64,000 nt of DNA from the NCBI GenBank assembly GCA_963693085.1, contig OY856413.1, positions 101,630,801 through 101,694,800 on the forward strand. Direction: 5' to 3'. The notes under the pieces were generated by a model, which saw nothing but the letters and a program-made list of their open reading frames with translations, made no database searches and had not been told where the DNA came from. The stretch's first letter is position 1; every line of letters starts with the position of its first letter. This DNA is from Alisma plantago-aquatica (lineage: Eukaryota > Streptophyta > Magnoliopsida > Alismatales > Alismataceae). The translations under genes were made by a program, and so were the position numbers. This document shows positions 1 to 12,630 of this stretch, one piece after another.

Positions 1-386
1 GTAAGAAACAAAGATATGATACGAAACTCGGATTGGGTTTCACCTACTAAGATCTCTCACCAACATGCAAAACCGCTCCCCTTTGTATACTCCTATCAAG
101 ATTACAAGAAGTCATAAAAAATGTTTATTCCCTCCTCTTCGAGATAAGAATAGATCTAGGATCTAAGGTAGCCTCCCTCTCGAGATAACCGCCTTACGAC
201 CACAAAACAAACCATATGGCCATAATCTTTAGCAATCCAACATTATCATGCATTCATACTACTCCACAACACTAGATAAAGAAGATACTACTCTTTTGAG
301 GTACCAATGATTAAACATCACAAGATGGTAGCTAAGCATACAAGTGAAACATTAAGAGCAAGAATATGGAGATAATCTTGATATGA

Positions 387-391
<5 letters not shown>

Positions 392-424
<33 letters not shown>
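392..424. repeat. (TA)n microsatellite
   Basis: An uninterrupted run of about 16 TA dinucleotides. The short hydrophobic or Tyr/Ile-rich reading frames across it are artefacts of the repeat. Confidence 0.95.
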
Positions 425-428
<4 letters not shown>

Positions 429-826
429 AGGGAAGCAAGAATATACATGTTGGGACAGCCTTAGTGGATACTCCCAACCCGAGTTAAGTGTGTAGCCACA
501 CATGTTAATGGGAAACATAATAGTGTTGCAAAATGATAGATACATCACAACCACAAAGAGGGAAGGGGGTACAATATAACAGAGATGATAGATCTAGATG
601 AGAGAGAAGATGTCGATACACTAATATACTCCTTCAAATCTAGATCCAGAATGGATGATGCGGAGGCTTCTCCTTCTTTCAAGGAAGAGGGGCCGTGGGT
701 TTTCTCTCTCCTCATCTTCCACCTTTAAAGATCCAAGACTGATTGGATGGATGAGAGTGGCTATGAAATTTGGTAGCACTTCATGGTCCTTGATTATCTA
801 ATGATATGACAAGTCAAGGTGGGTGA

Positions 827-838
827 CCTATTTATAGG
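827..838 (-). promoter_or_regulatory. Candidate TATA box
   Basis: The minus strand reads CCTATAAATAGG, a good plant TATA box, in front of a purine-rich leader-like sequence running toward lower coordinates. No gene or LTR boundary is identified around it, so this is only a motif match. Confidence 0.25.
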
Positions 839-977
839 TGCTTCTCACTGACTTAACCATCTGAGTCGTAGTTGAGGCTTGATCTCAGTCGAGGCTTGAT
901 CATGGTTGATTGAGGTAACACCACGGTCGAGGCTACCACTATGGTTGGTCGAGTCAGCACCTCGGTCGACGCAACAC

Positions 978-1435
978 CTTGGTCAAGGCTGGGTTGATGA
1001 TGATGATGTGGGATGAAGATGAAGATGATGACGATGATGATGATAATGACAATGATGATGGGGATGATGATGATAATGATGATGATGAATATCATCATCA
1101 TCGTCGTCGTCATCATCATCATAATCATCATCATCATCACTATCATCCTCATCCTCATCATCATCGTCATCATCATCCTCATTGTCATCATCCCACATCA
1201 TCATCATGATAATGATGATGATGATGACGATGATAATGATGACGATGATTTTGAGGATGATAATGATGAGGATGATGATGGTGAAGATGATGATGATGTT
1301 CATCATCATCTTCGTCATCATAATCACATCATTATCATCCACATCATCATCATCATCATGTGATGATGATGATGTGGGATGATGATGACGATGATGATAA
1401 CGACAATGATGATGGGGATAATGATGATAATGATG

Positions 1436-1477
<42 letters not shown>

Positions 1478-1846
1478 TTGATGATGAGGATCATGATCAT
1501 GATCATCATCATCATCATCATCACCACTATAGTCATCATCCTCATCATAATTGTCATCATCATCATCATCCTCATCATCATCCTCATCATCATCATCCCA
1601 CATAATCATGATAATGATGATGATGATGAGGATGATGACAATGATAAGGATGATGATGATGAGGATGATGATGATGATAATGTGATGTTGATGATGATAA
1701 TGATCATGATCCTCATCATCATCGTCATCGTCATCATCATTATCATCATCATCATCATCATCATCATTATCATCGTTATCCCCATCATCATTGTCATTAT
1801 CATTATCGTCATCATTATCCTCATCATCCCACATCATCATCATCAC
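978..1846. repeat. Alternating GAT/ATC triplet array, left part
   Basis: The DNA is built almost only from GAT triplets on one strand, switching every 100-200 bp to ATC triplets, so neighbouring blocks are inverted copies of each other. Block junctions are marked by GTGGGATG (near 1007 and 1373) and its complement CATCCCAC (near 1190, 1595 and 1825), and by ATCATGAT or GATCATGATC centres. Open frames in all six phases (Asp-, His-, Met- and Ile-rich) come from the triplet period and are not genes. The array was interrupted by the copia insertion and resumes at 11044. Confidence 0.9.
1842..1846. repeat. Target-site duplication ATCAC, left copy
   Basis: The five bases before the left LTR are ATCAC, identical to the five bases after the right LTR (11039-11043). 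This is the normal 5-bp footprint of an LTR-retrotransposon integrase and fixes both element ends. Confidence 0.93.
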
Positions 1847-4095
1847 TGTTGGGTTTTAGGGGAGACAGAGAAGGCAGCGGAAACAAAAAAAAAATTTCTC
1901 CCCCAACCCATACCGAGGAAACGCGTCAACGTCTATATAATAGGAAAAGATGGTTTGCGGAATCATACCTTGTCCCGAGGCTTGCTCGACGACAATACCT
2001 CGCGCAATGCACGGTCTTCAACTCCGGACTTCGACGGTGTCTGTGCAGCTCCTGGTCACACCGGGACTGACAACTCCTACTCGAACCGGACTGTCGGATG
2101 ACAGTTGTCCTCCTAAGCGGCAGTGTCCTCCCGCCTCTGTAGTAGTCCACACGGACCACCTGGAACTCCACTCTCCTTGTCCCACAAGGAAGTGGAAGGA
2201 GTCACACCCTCCTGTTGACGTACTAGTCACCAACACGCTCTCCTGCCTCCTGTTGCAACTGCAGTTGTCCTTCCCTTGCTGCACCTCCCTTTTGCGGGAA
2301 GCACTTGCTCGGGCTCTCTCACGGTTACCAAAACCAGAGAGAACAACAACTTGCAGAGCAACTGGTTGCACTGATATGTACTGTGAGAAGCCCCCAATAC
2401 CCCCCCATATATAGGAGAGTCATGGGACAGGGTTCTCCATCCCGGGCAATGCGGGACTAAAGCAGGAGTAGAAGGGTTCGAGAATTTTCCACAAAAAGCA
2501 ACCGGTTCGTAACTTGAAATGATCGGTTCACAACTGAACCGATCGGTTCGGCCATTGAACCGATCGGTTGGACCTGAGCCGATCGTTTGGGGCACTCCAA
2601 CCGATCGGTTGGTGCCCTGAACCGATCGGTTCATGGTCCTAATCCGGCTCAAAAAGACTTTCCTTGTTTCTTTCCCAATTGGTATCGAATACCAATATTA
2701 TTCCCAATCGAATTGGCCAATTTGAAACGAAAGGAAAATCCTTGCCGACATGACTTTTCCCAACTGGTCAGTTGCACCAGTTGAGCCGATCGGTTCAACC
2801 CTTGAACCGGTCGTTTCAACCTGGGCATGAGCCGATCGGCCTGGACACTCCAGCCGACCGGTTCAGCAACCTCAGCCGACCGGTTCATCACATGAGCCGA
2901 TCGGTTGGGAGCACAGGTTGGGCAAAATCAGTCAATTGTGATTTCAATCAATCCGATACTCCAATCAATGCGTCCAACACCTTGAACCATACGATATTGA
3001 GCCATCGACTAATTGAGTGTTTAATTGAACTACTAAACTCCTTTAGTAATCAATCTAAACATTGCTTTGTGGACAAAACTCCTCTTCCAGGTTAAATCCT
3101 ATGTGTGTGACCCTGCAGGTCCATTTCACGTTGGCAGTGAAAGTCCATAACACTTATGACTTCACAAGCAAAGAGCGGTGCCTAGTCACACATCAGTGCT
3201 ACCCAAGTGAAAGTAGAAAGTTGGAGAACAACTTTCATCCTACAATCCGTGAATGGTGTTACAGCGAATGTATAATTCCTTTGTCACTGATATCCCGAAT
3301 GAACTCGAGGCATGGAGCAGTCATCCTGTCAACGTTCATTCACTTTCTTGATCTCAGAGTAGACTGGAAGAGATATGTATGACATCAGTATCACATACTG
3401 ATTCACACATGCGTGCACGCCTTTCTCAATCCTACTCATCAAGTGGCCATGGATATCAAACTCCCTCGGGAGGGACAAATCCCATATCTATCACTCACCC
3501 CTCAAAAGCCCCATGTGTCAAAGCCACCCAATCATCACCTTTATAACAACCCATGTTTCAGGACTGCGTTTGATGATGTCAAAGTGTGCCCTACGACATG
3601 TGTTGAGTGCAGTGATTTCAGGTCTAAGAATCACACTCACCACCATCACTGTGAGTACTGACTGTGACTACCATCTCATGGTTCCATGTGTCAAACTCAC
3701 GGTGGGTCTGTCCGGTACCTTGTTCTCTAACAAGTACCTATGTGTTTGGTTTGATATCTCTATATCATGACTAATAAGATTCTGTCATCAACCAACACCA
3801 CAATCTAGTCTTGTGTGTCATTGCTGTCTATCTACCTTCCACAATGACATCCGACTAGGGACATAACAAGAATGTACAAACTCTTAGCATCCGTATGATC
3901 TCATCGTTCAGGTCATGAACCTGAAGGCATACGTCATTGAGTACTGTCATTCTCTAGACATTCAATCTGTTCTATCACTATCTCATATGACTGAACCAGA
4001 AAGAATTGGAAGCTCGCCTTTTATGTTTATCAAATCAATCTTAATGTATCCCACCAATTATCACATGATTGGCTCTCAGGGTATACATACCAACA
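1847..4095 (-). repeat. 3' LTR of copia element 1
   Basis: This 2249-bp direct repeat of 8791-11038 starts TGTTGGG and ends ACCAACA. Because the element lies on the minus strand, this left copy is the 3' LTR. Differences from the other copy are scattered substitutions and a few 1-base indels. The short frames inside it occur in both LTR copies and have no recognisable product. Confidence 0.95.
2500..2915. repeat. Palindromic CGATCG motif array in 3' LTR
   Basis: About twelve copies of the 12-bp palindrome AACCGATCGGTT or close variants (GCCGATCGG, GCCGACCGG), spaced 20-30 bp with a gap in the middle. The same array occurs at 9440-9858 in the other LTR, where it lies just upstream of the presumed TATA box, so it belongs to the U3 promoter region. 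Confidence 0.85.
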
Positions 4096-4107
4096 GACTC
4101 CCACTTG
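4096..4107 (-). other. Polypurine tract of copia element 1
   Basis: On the minus strand the bases AAGTGGGAGTC lie directly against the 3' LTR start TGTTGG. This is the usual plant copia polypurine tract, used to prime plus-strand DNA synthesis. Confidence 0.85.
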
Positions 4108-6480
4108 CACTGCGAGCCAATCACCCATGAATCATATTCATAGTGATATTCAAACATGTCCCACATGTTACTGTGCTGTAGTGCCAACATAGTGAGTAAT
4201 GACAACACCTTGCCAAAGTCTGTACAAATTGCATGTCTCGCATCTCTTCGCTGTACGTCATACGTATGAGATGGAGTTGCCGTAATATGCGATCTAGTAT
4301 TCCTTTGCTAACCTTTAGCCACATTGCATGATCAAGGATTCTAGACTTATCATCAATGAGTGGAATATAAGTTCATCCTATGAACTTTCAGATCCATATA
4401 GTATCCACTGCTGTTTACTAACACATAGATACTTGGCATTTCCCCCTATTAAATGGCTTTATTGGAACATTTCCAATTATCAACAAACTTTCACTTTTAT
4501 ACATCTTATGTATATATATTGCGATTAATTTCCTGTCCTTTCGGAAGTTCGCATCAATGTAACTCTTTACATCGAACTCTTCCTTATCTCCATAGAACTA
4601 GTACTTCACAAGCACTCATCAAGTTCTCATGGTATTCCAGTAACCCTTACTGGAAGCAGACAGACATCCACTCATCATGTCCCACATACGAGTTATCAGG
4701 ATGAGCACATCATATTGCCATGTCCTACATACAAGATGATGAATGCATTTTATTCTTGCCATGTCATACATGCAAGATAATGGGATGATTACATACATGA
4801 TAGATCCATATCTATTCTTAGTGTTCCCATTCTTCATAAGAATTGGACACTTGGCCTTGGGATACTAACTCCATGTAATATGGACAAGTTTTCTCCCACT
4901 AAATCTGTGCATACTGAATACTTCAGTACAGATTGCCAATGCATGCTCTCTCTTTCCAGGTCAAGAGATTTTCGAGAACTATCTCTATAGATCTCTATTC
5001 CTATCACATAGGAAACATCTCTATCTTCCTTAAAGATAATTTCCACATTCAGATTTCCAATCTAGAACATTTCCATTTCACATCAATATGTGGAATGTGA
5101 ATACGCTCCCACTAAATCACAGATCCCTTCTTTATCTTTGACATATCAGTCAAACCCTTTGACTATATCATCAAAGTAAAGATCCAATTTTGAGTTTCTT
5201 GTACTCAATCAATCACATTGATTAGTCCATTGTAACTTATAGACTTCATTTGCATTAGTGGATTCATAAACCTTATAGGCTGTGTCACGTACACATCCTG
5301 TTTTTATTCCTCATAGGAATGCGGTTTTAGTATCCATATGCCAAATGTCTTAGTCATTAAGTTGCAATCAACAAGCATCATCCTTGTCAAAATGTTATCC
5401 ATGTGTCTTAACACTTAAGACTTATTTGCACTTATGGATATGATCCAATGAGTGCTACCATCAAGGTCATACCTTATGGTTCACATGGAAGTCATTTAGG
5501 ATGTAATGGTTTCATAAACCATAACTCAAGATTCAGTTCATCATATTCATCTTGATAGTTGACTCATCACATGAACAACTCATCACATAGATAATTGAGG
5601 TGTATCTGTTAAAGATATAAGAACTCACAACCCTTGTGATTCTTAATTTCTTTTATTAGTGTGGGGTATTCTTTTATTAAGAAGAATTCAGTTATTTGAT
5701 AATCATTCTCTAACTCCTTAGAGTATGATTCCTTCTTGATTCATACATCACCATGCCTTAATCATGAGTTCACTATGATACACTATCATAATCACTCATA
5801 AGGATCTCAAACATTTGGTCCAAGTATTTCATTCTTTGATCTCATCAAGAATTAATACTTTACCAAATTTGTACTTCATTTATGATAATCTTGAACACTT
5901 CAAGATATTCATATTGGTATTTCTCTAAACGCCATTTGAAGTATTAGCATTTATTCCAATAGGTATGTAAATACATCACATGTATTATACCTAATAGGAT
6001 AATCACTCGCCCACTACATTAGTGAAGATTGATTAATCATGTCCAAGATATTCATGTCTCTTACTGGTTCTATAACCAAAAGAGTCTAGATTTATCCATC
6101 ACATGGAAACTAGAAATGAATTTCTCATGATTAATGCTAATTAAATTGTTTGAGTTATCTATAACTTTTAGGTATCATCTTATCTTATGCATATCAAATA
6201 TCACAAGATAAATAAGGCATTGCCACAAAGATCACATCTTTATAAATTGAAACATCTCTTTATTAATTGCCATCATTGTCATACAATATGCAAAAAATAA
6301 AGTGTTTCTATCTATTGGCAAGTATGAAAAAACAGTTCATAACTGTATTACATGCCTTATTGGCTGAAAATAAACTAAAGTATTCCTATCTATAAAGGCA
6401 ACACTTGCCCCAAGTAAGAATGCTTTACACTTTATATCTTGATATCATATATCTCAAAAAGTGTTACAAGTTTATTTACA
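4108..6480 (-). pseudogene. Eroded copia pol (RT/RNase H remnant)
   Basis: No long open frame remains. On the minus strand short stretches still match copia reverse transcriptase: around 4840-5046 a piece containing SYVIGIEIYRDSSR, and around 5280-5330 a piece corresponding to the TAFLNG...DVY segment. Both align with the better-preserved RT of copia element 2 at 58.5-58.9 kb. The part between gag and RT (about 5500-6400) is AT-rich and I cannot recognise protease or integrase in it. An element with such a pol could not move by itself, which contrasts with its similar LTRs and intact gag. Confidence 0.75.
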
Positions 6481-6488
6481 TGACACCT

Positions 6489-7343
6489 TCAAGTAGAGGC
6501 TTCAGTCGCCTCCTTCTTCTTTTGTTCTTCCAGGTAGATAGGACAATTCCTTTTCCAATGTCCTGGCTTTTGACAATGGTGGCAATTTCCTTTCTTGGTC
6601 ACGCCTCCCTTGGCCTTGAGAGCTGAAGATGGCTTGGACTCCTGGCTAGCTTCAGAACCTTTCTTAGCTTTGCCCTTGCCCTTGCGCTTGGACTTGCCTT
6701 TCTTGCTCGTGATCACCATCACGGACTTAGGCTTGTCCTTCTTCATCTGTAACTCGGCTGTCCTCAACATGCCCAACAACTCTGACAGTGGCCTATCAAA
6801 GTTGTTCATGTTGTAGTTCATCACAAACTGACTGTAAGATTCTGGCAACGATTGCAGTATCACGTCAGTAGCCAACTCTTGGCTCAGTGGAAATCCCAAT
6901 CTCTGCAGGTTCTCCACATACCCAATCATCTTGAGTGTGTGAGGACCAACTGGATCTCCTTCTGTCATGACGCACTTGAACAACGCCCTAGAAACATTGT
7001 ACCTCTCTTGCCGTGCCTGATCTTCATACATGTTCCTGAGATGCAAAATCATCTCTATGACACCCATGTTCTCATGTTGCCTCTGCAACTCATGGTTCAT
7101 TGAACATAGCATCAAGCACTTTGCATCAATGGCATCATCAGAATGCTTCTTGTAAGCATCCCTTTCTGTCCTTGGTGCATTAGGAGCGGGTTCCTCTGGA
7201 ATTGGAGTATCCAGGACATAGAGCTTACGCTCTTGAGTGAGAACAATTCTCAATGTCCGATACCAGTCGTGGAAGTTTGTCCCATTTAGCTTGTCCTTGT
7301 CAAGGACCGATCGCAAAGAAAAGTTGTTGTTGTTTGTTGCCAT
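6489..7343 (-). CDS. gag: Copia Gag polyprotein, intact ORF
   Basis: This 284-residue frame runs from ATG at 7343 (A at position -3) to TGA at 6489-6491. It is the structural capsid/nucleocapsid protein that packages element RNA in cytoplasmic particles. Visible parts: an N-terminal segment with LNGTNFHDWYRTLR typical of copia Gag, a central UBN2-type capsid region (about residues 50-195), a Lys/Gly-rich basic stretch (about 214-231), and a CCHC zinc knuckle CHHCQKPGHWKRNC (about 254-267). The frame ends 17 residues after the knuckle instead of continuing into protease as in full Gag-Pol. There are no internal stops, unlike the neighbouring pol. Copia element 2 carries a shortened relative at 59583-60209. 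Confidence 0.93.
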   Translation of the reverse strand: MATNNNNFSLRSVLDKDKLNGTNFHDWYRTLRIVLTQERKLYVLDTPIPEEPAPNAPRTERDAYKKHSDDAIDAKCLMLCSMNHELQRQHENMGVIEMILHLRNMYEDQARQERYNVSRALFKCVMTEGDPVGPHTLKMIGYVENLQRLGFPLSQELATDVILQSLPESYSQFVMNYNMNNFDRPLSELLGMLRTAELQMKKDKPKSVMVITSKKGKSKRKGKGKAKKGSEASQESKPSSALKAKGGVTKKGNCHHCQKPGHWKRNCPIYLEEQKKKEATEAST

Positions 7344-8776
7344 TTGAACTACAAAAGGAAAATATGCAATTTTAGTCCAAAACTCATTTTTGACTTATTT
7401 GATTGATTTGAAAATTTGACGATATAATTAGGCCTTTAATTAATTATCGCTCCCACTATTTTACTTCAAATTGATAGCCCTCACCATCAATTCAGAAGAT
7501 TGCAGCGTACAACCTTCTAGTGGGCAAGATCCTGAAATCCTCTAAGCCATGGACCAGCTAGGGCTGTCACCCACAACATAGATCTCTCAGGTAGGCAACT
7601 TTTTCCAATTGCATCATATGCAACTCTTGATAAGATGTCATATACAACTCTTTGCAATGATCAGCTCCATGCCTCAAGGTACTAGATCCCATCTAGATCA
7701 CCTTGTTAAGTCCGACCCAAAGCAAACACGATGAACATGCACCCTGCTAGGGCAGACCCACACATTCATCCTTCACGCTTCCACGAGGTAGACGGTGCAC
7801 CACGCTAGGGCGTGCCCACACTTGGTCGAACAAGCTTTTCACGTGTGTCACATTTGGAAGGCATCTAAAACTTAATATTTTAATGAGGGATTTGGTTTTA
7901 TATACATATACATATCCAATCACCACAATACATAGTATGTATCATATACATGCTATATCCCACAGAAAACATGCACAAATGATAAAAAGCGATGATTATG
8001 GCCATCCTAATGTGATTCCTCGAGCCAAGAGGAATCACGGTCATCTAGGTCTACATCACATGCAACCTGTACAAGATGAACATCTGTGCCTTGCCATCCG
8101 AGTTGATCAACTCATCACATGAATGATCTGTACTCTCCAGCCGGTCGTCTGGGTGCCACCAGCCGATCGGTTGGCTCCTTCAACCGATCGGTTCGCCTGG
8201 TCGTCGTGCATCTCATCATGTCCGCCACCCGCTCGTCTCGCTCCTCGAACCGGTCATCAACCGATTGGTTCACTCCTTGAACCAACCATCTGGAAGGTCA
8301 ACCGATCGGTTCACTCCTTGAACCGATCGTCTGAGCAGTCGTCTTGATGTCCGCCGGTCTTTGACATAACAGGAAATAAAATGTATCCTATTTATTACAT
8401 TGCTTTAAAAAGGAGAAACCCCGAGTTACATTCGGGGGGAGCAAAGGTAGGAAAGAATCTCGAATTATTTCGAGTTACATCAGGAATAAAAGAGGGAAGA
8501 TCGGTGCGCAGACCGAGATCCAAGCAACCACAAACAACCACACACAGATAGGGGTTTATAGGCCATAATCACGCTACACACATCCACCACAAAACTCGTT
8601 TAAGGGTGACGTGTATCGAGTGCATTAATAATACATATCATATATGTAATTAGGGATTTGTGGATTTAGGATTGGACATGCATAAAGCCGATATTATTCG
8701 CATCGTATGCAATAAATAAAGGCGACAAACCAAAATCGATCATATCGATATTCCTAAAATATAGAACAGTTGACGT
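7344..8776 (-). other. 5' leader of copia element 1
   Basis: About 1.4 kb between the primer-binding site and gag, with no recognisable coding region. It contains a second group of CGATCG palindromes (about 8125-8345). Near 7440-7860 it has repeated boxes such as CTCCCACTATTTTA and phrases like GCTAGGGCGTGCCCACA. The corresponding leader of copia element 2 is alignable by eye and holds an extra insertion at 61441. Confidence 0.7.
8125..8345. repeat. CGATCG palindromes in the leader
   Basis: Five or six copies of AACCGATCGGTT-like palindromes at about 20-60 bp spacing, the same motif as in the U3 arrays of this element. A degenerate counterpart lies in the leader of copia element 2 around 60950-61130. 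Confidence 0.75.
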
Positions 8777-8789
8777 GGCTCTGATACCA
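8777..8789 (-). other. Primer-binding site (initiator tRNA-Met)
   Basis: The minus strand reads TGGTATCAGAGCC, complementary to the 3' end of plant initiator tRNA-Met, one base inside the 5' LTR. This establishes element orientation. Confidence 0.95.
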
Positions 8790-9347
8790 CTGTTGGGTTT
8801 TAGGGGAGACAGAGAAGGCAGCGGAAACAAAAAAAAAATTTCTCCCCCAACCCATACCGAGGAAACGCATCAACGTCTATATAATAGGAAAAGATGGTTT
8901 GCAGAATCATACCTTGTCCCGAGGCTTGCTCGGCGACAATACCTCGCGCAATGCGCGGTCTTCAACTCCGGACTTCGACGGTGTCTGTGCAGCTCCTGGT
9001 CACACCGGGACTGACAACTCCTACTCGAACCGGACTGTCGGATGACAGTTGTCCTCCTAAGCGGCAGTGTCCTCCCGCCTCTGTAGTAGTCCACACGGAC
9101 CACCTGGAACTCCACTCTCCTTGTCCCACAAGGAAGTGGAAGGAGTTGCACCCTCCTGTTGACGTACTAGTCACCAACACGCTCTCCTGCCTCCTGTTGC
9201 AATTGCATTTGTCCTTCCCTTGCTGCACCTCCCTTTTGCGGGAAGCACTTGCTCGGGCTCTCTCACGGTTACCAAAACTAGAGAGAACGACAACTTGCAG
9301 AGCAACTGGTTGCACTGAGCTGTACTGTGAGAAGCCCCCAATACCCC

Positions 9348-9357
9348 CTATATATAG
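9348..9357 (-). promoter_or_regulatory. TATA box of copia element 1 LTR
   Basis: CTATATATAG is followed on the minus strand by a G-rich run and then the putative R region. The same position in the LTRs of copia element 2 has CTATAAATAG. Conservation of a TATA box at this spot supports the assignment; the start site itself is not visible. Confidence 0.65.
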
Positions 9358-9439
9358 GAGAGTCATGGGACAGGGTTATCCATCCCGGGCAATGCGGGAC
9401 TAAAGCAGGAGTAGAAGGGTTCGAGAATTTTCCACAAAA

Positions 9440-9858
9440 AGCAACCGGTTTGTAACTTGAAATGATCGGTTCACAACTGAACCGATCGGTTTGGCCATTG
9501 AGCCGATCGGTTGGACCTGAGCCGATCGTTTGGGGCACTCCAACCGATCGGTTGGTGCCCTGAACCGATCGGTTCATGGTCCTAATCCGGCTCAAAAAGA
9601 CTTTCCTTGTTTCTTTCCCAATTGGTATCGAATACCAATATTATTCCCAATCGAATTGGGAAATTTGAAACGAAAGGAAAATCCTTGCCGACATGACTTT
9701 TCCCAACTGGTCAGTTGCACCAGTTGAGCCGATCGGTTCAACCCTTGAACCGGTTGTTTCAACCTGGGCATGAGCCGATCGGCCTGGACACTCCAGCCGA
9801 CCGGTTCAGCAACCTCAGCCGACCGGTTCATCACATGAGCCGATCGGTTGGGAGCACA
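9440..9858. repeat. Palindromic CGATCG array in U3 of 5' LTR
   Basis: About twelve AACCGATCGGTT-type palindromes within roughly 80-510 bp upstream of the TATA box. Placement and repetition look like a retrotransposon enhancer array. The binding factor is unknown. Confidence 0.8.
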
Positions 9859-11038
9859 GGTTGGGCAAAATCAGTCAATTGTGATTTCAATCAATCTGAT
9901 ACTCCAATCAATGCGTCCAACACCTTGAACCATATGATATTGAGCCATCGACTGATTGAGTGTTTAATTGAACTACTAAACTCCTTTAGTAATCAATCTA
10001 AACATTGCTTTGTGGACAAAACTCCTCTTCCAGGTTAAATCCTACGTGTGTGACCATGTAGGTCCATTTCACGTTGGCAGTGAAAGTCCATAACACTTAT
10101 GACTTCACAAGCAAAGAGCGGTGCCTAGTCACACATCAGTTCTACCCAAGTGAAAGTAGAAAGTTGGAAAACAACTTTCATCCTACAATCCGTGAATGGT
10201 GTTACAACGAATGTATAATTCCTTTGTCACTGATATCCCGAATGAACTCGAGGCATGGAGCAGTCATCCTGTCAACGTTCATTCCCTTTCTTGATCTCAG
10301 AGTAGACTGGAAGAGATATGTATGACATCAGTATCACATACTGATTCACACATGCGTGCACGCCTTTCTCAATCCTACTCATCAAGTGGCCATGGATATC
10401 AAACTCCCTCGGGAGGGACAAATCCCATATCTATCACTCACCCCTCAAAAGCCCCATGTGTCAAAGCCACCCAATCATCACCTTTATAACAACCCATGTT
10501 TCAGGACTGCATTTGATGATGTCAAACTATGCCCAACGACATGTGTTGAGTGCAGTGATTTCAGGTCTAAGAATCACACTCACCACCATCACTGTGAGTA
10601 CTGACTGTGACTACCATCTCATGGTTCCATGTGTCAAACTCACAGTGGGTCTGTCCGGTACCTTGTTATCTAACAAGTACCTATGTGTTTGGTTTGATAT
10701 CTCTATATCATGACTAATGAGATTCTGTCATCAACCAACACCACAATCTAGTCTTGTGTGTCATTGCTGTCTATCTACCTTCCACAATGACATCCGACTA
10801 GGGACATAACAAGAATGTACAAACTCTTAGCATCCGTATGATCTCATCGTTCAGGTCATGAACCTGAAGGCATACGTCATTGAGTACTGTCATTCTCTAG
10901 ACATTCAATCTGTTCTATCACTATCTCATATGACTGAACCAGAAAGAATTCGAAGCTCGCCTTTTATGTTTATCAAATCAATCTTAATGTATCCCACCAA
11001 TTATCACATGATTGGCTCCCAGGGCATACATACCAACA

Positions 11039-11043
11039 ATCAC
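11039..11043. repeat. Target-site duplication ATCAC, right copy
   Basis: Identical to 1842-1846. Removing one copy and the element rejoins the GAT/ATC array. Confidence 0.93.
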
Positions 11044-12535
<1,492 letters not shown>

Positions 12536-12630
12536 TTCTCCGTCATGAATATGAAATAACCCATGTTGTGTGTTGTTAGTACTTACATTTATATTACATT
12601 TTCTCAACATTTTACATTGTTGTAGGCATA

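Larger units (their letters stand above)
1..977. other. Unrecognised AT-rich flank
   Basis: No coding region is recognisable here. The only clear structure is a TA microsatellite (392-424), a TATA-like site on the minus strand (827-838) and, at about 860-975, a short stretch with several variants of a GGTCGAGGCT-like motif just before the GAT-rich tract. The text resembles the promoter or leader of a retroelement LTR, but I find no matching second copy in the window. Confidence 0.4.
1847..11038 (-). mobile_element. Complete Ty1/copia LTR retrotransposon (element 1)
   Basis: A 9192-bp element on the minus strand, bounded by LTRs with TGTTGG...CCAACA ends and the duplication ATCAC. On the minus strand the order is: 5' LTR (right copy), primer-binding site for initiator tRNA-Met, long leader, gag ORF, eroded pol, polypurine tract, 3' LTR (left copy). 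The LTRs differ by roughly 2 percent by eye, so the insertion is recent, yet pol has no open frame of useful length. The gag is of the copia UBN2 type and the pol remnant resembles the second copia element at 43-64 kb, which shares LTR segments. It inserted inside the GAT/ATC array. Confidence 0.95.
8791..11038 (-). repeat. 5' LTR of copia element 1
   Basis: A 2248-bp LTR with TGTTGG...CCAACA ends. With the TATA box at 9348-9357 read on the minus strand, U3 covers about 9358-11038 and R-U5 about 8791-9330. U3 contains the palindromic array at 9440-9858. Confidence 0.95.

Noticed and set aside
265..290. CAACACTAG as the missing left end of the CACTA-like terminus at 13979
   Set aside because: Only six terminal bases plus a 3-bp flank match, with no subterminal repeats; a chance match over 14 kb is quite likely.
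1847..11038. Reading the small LTR frames as genes (for example at 1950-2414 and 2227-2652)
   Set aside because: They overlap on both strands within a repeat present twice, follow the repeated motifs and have no recognisable domain.
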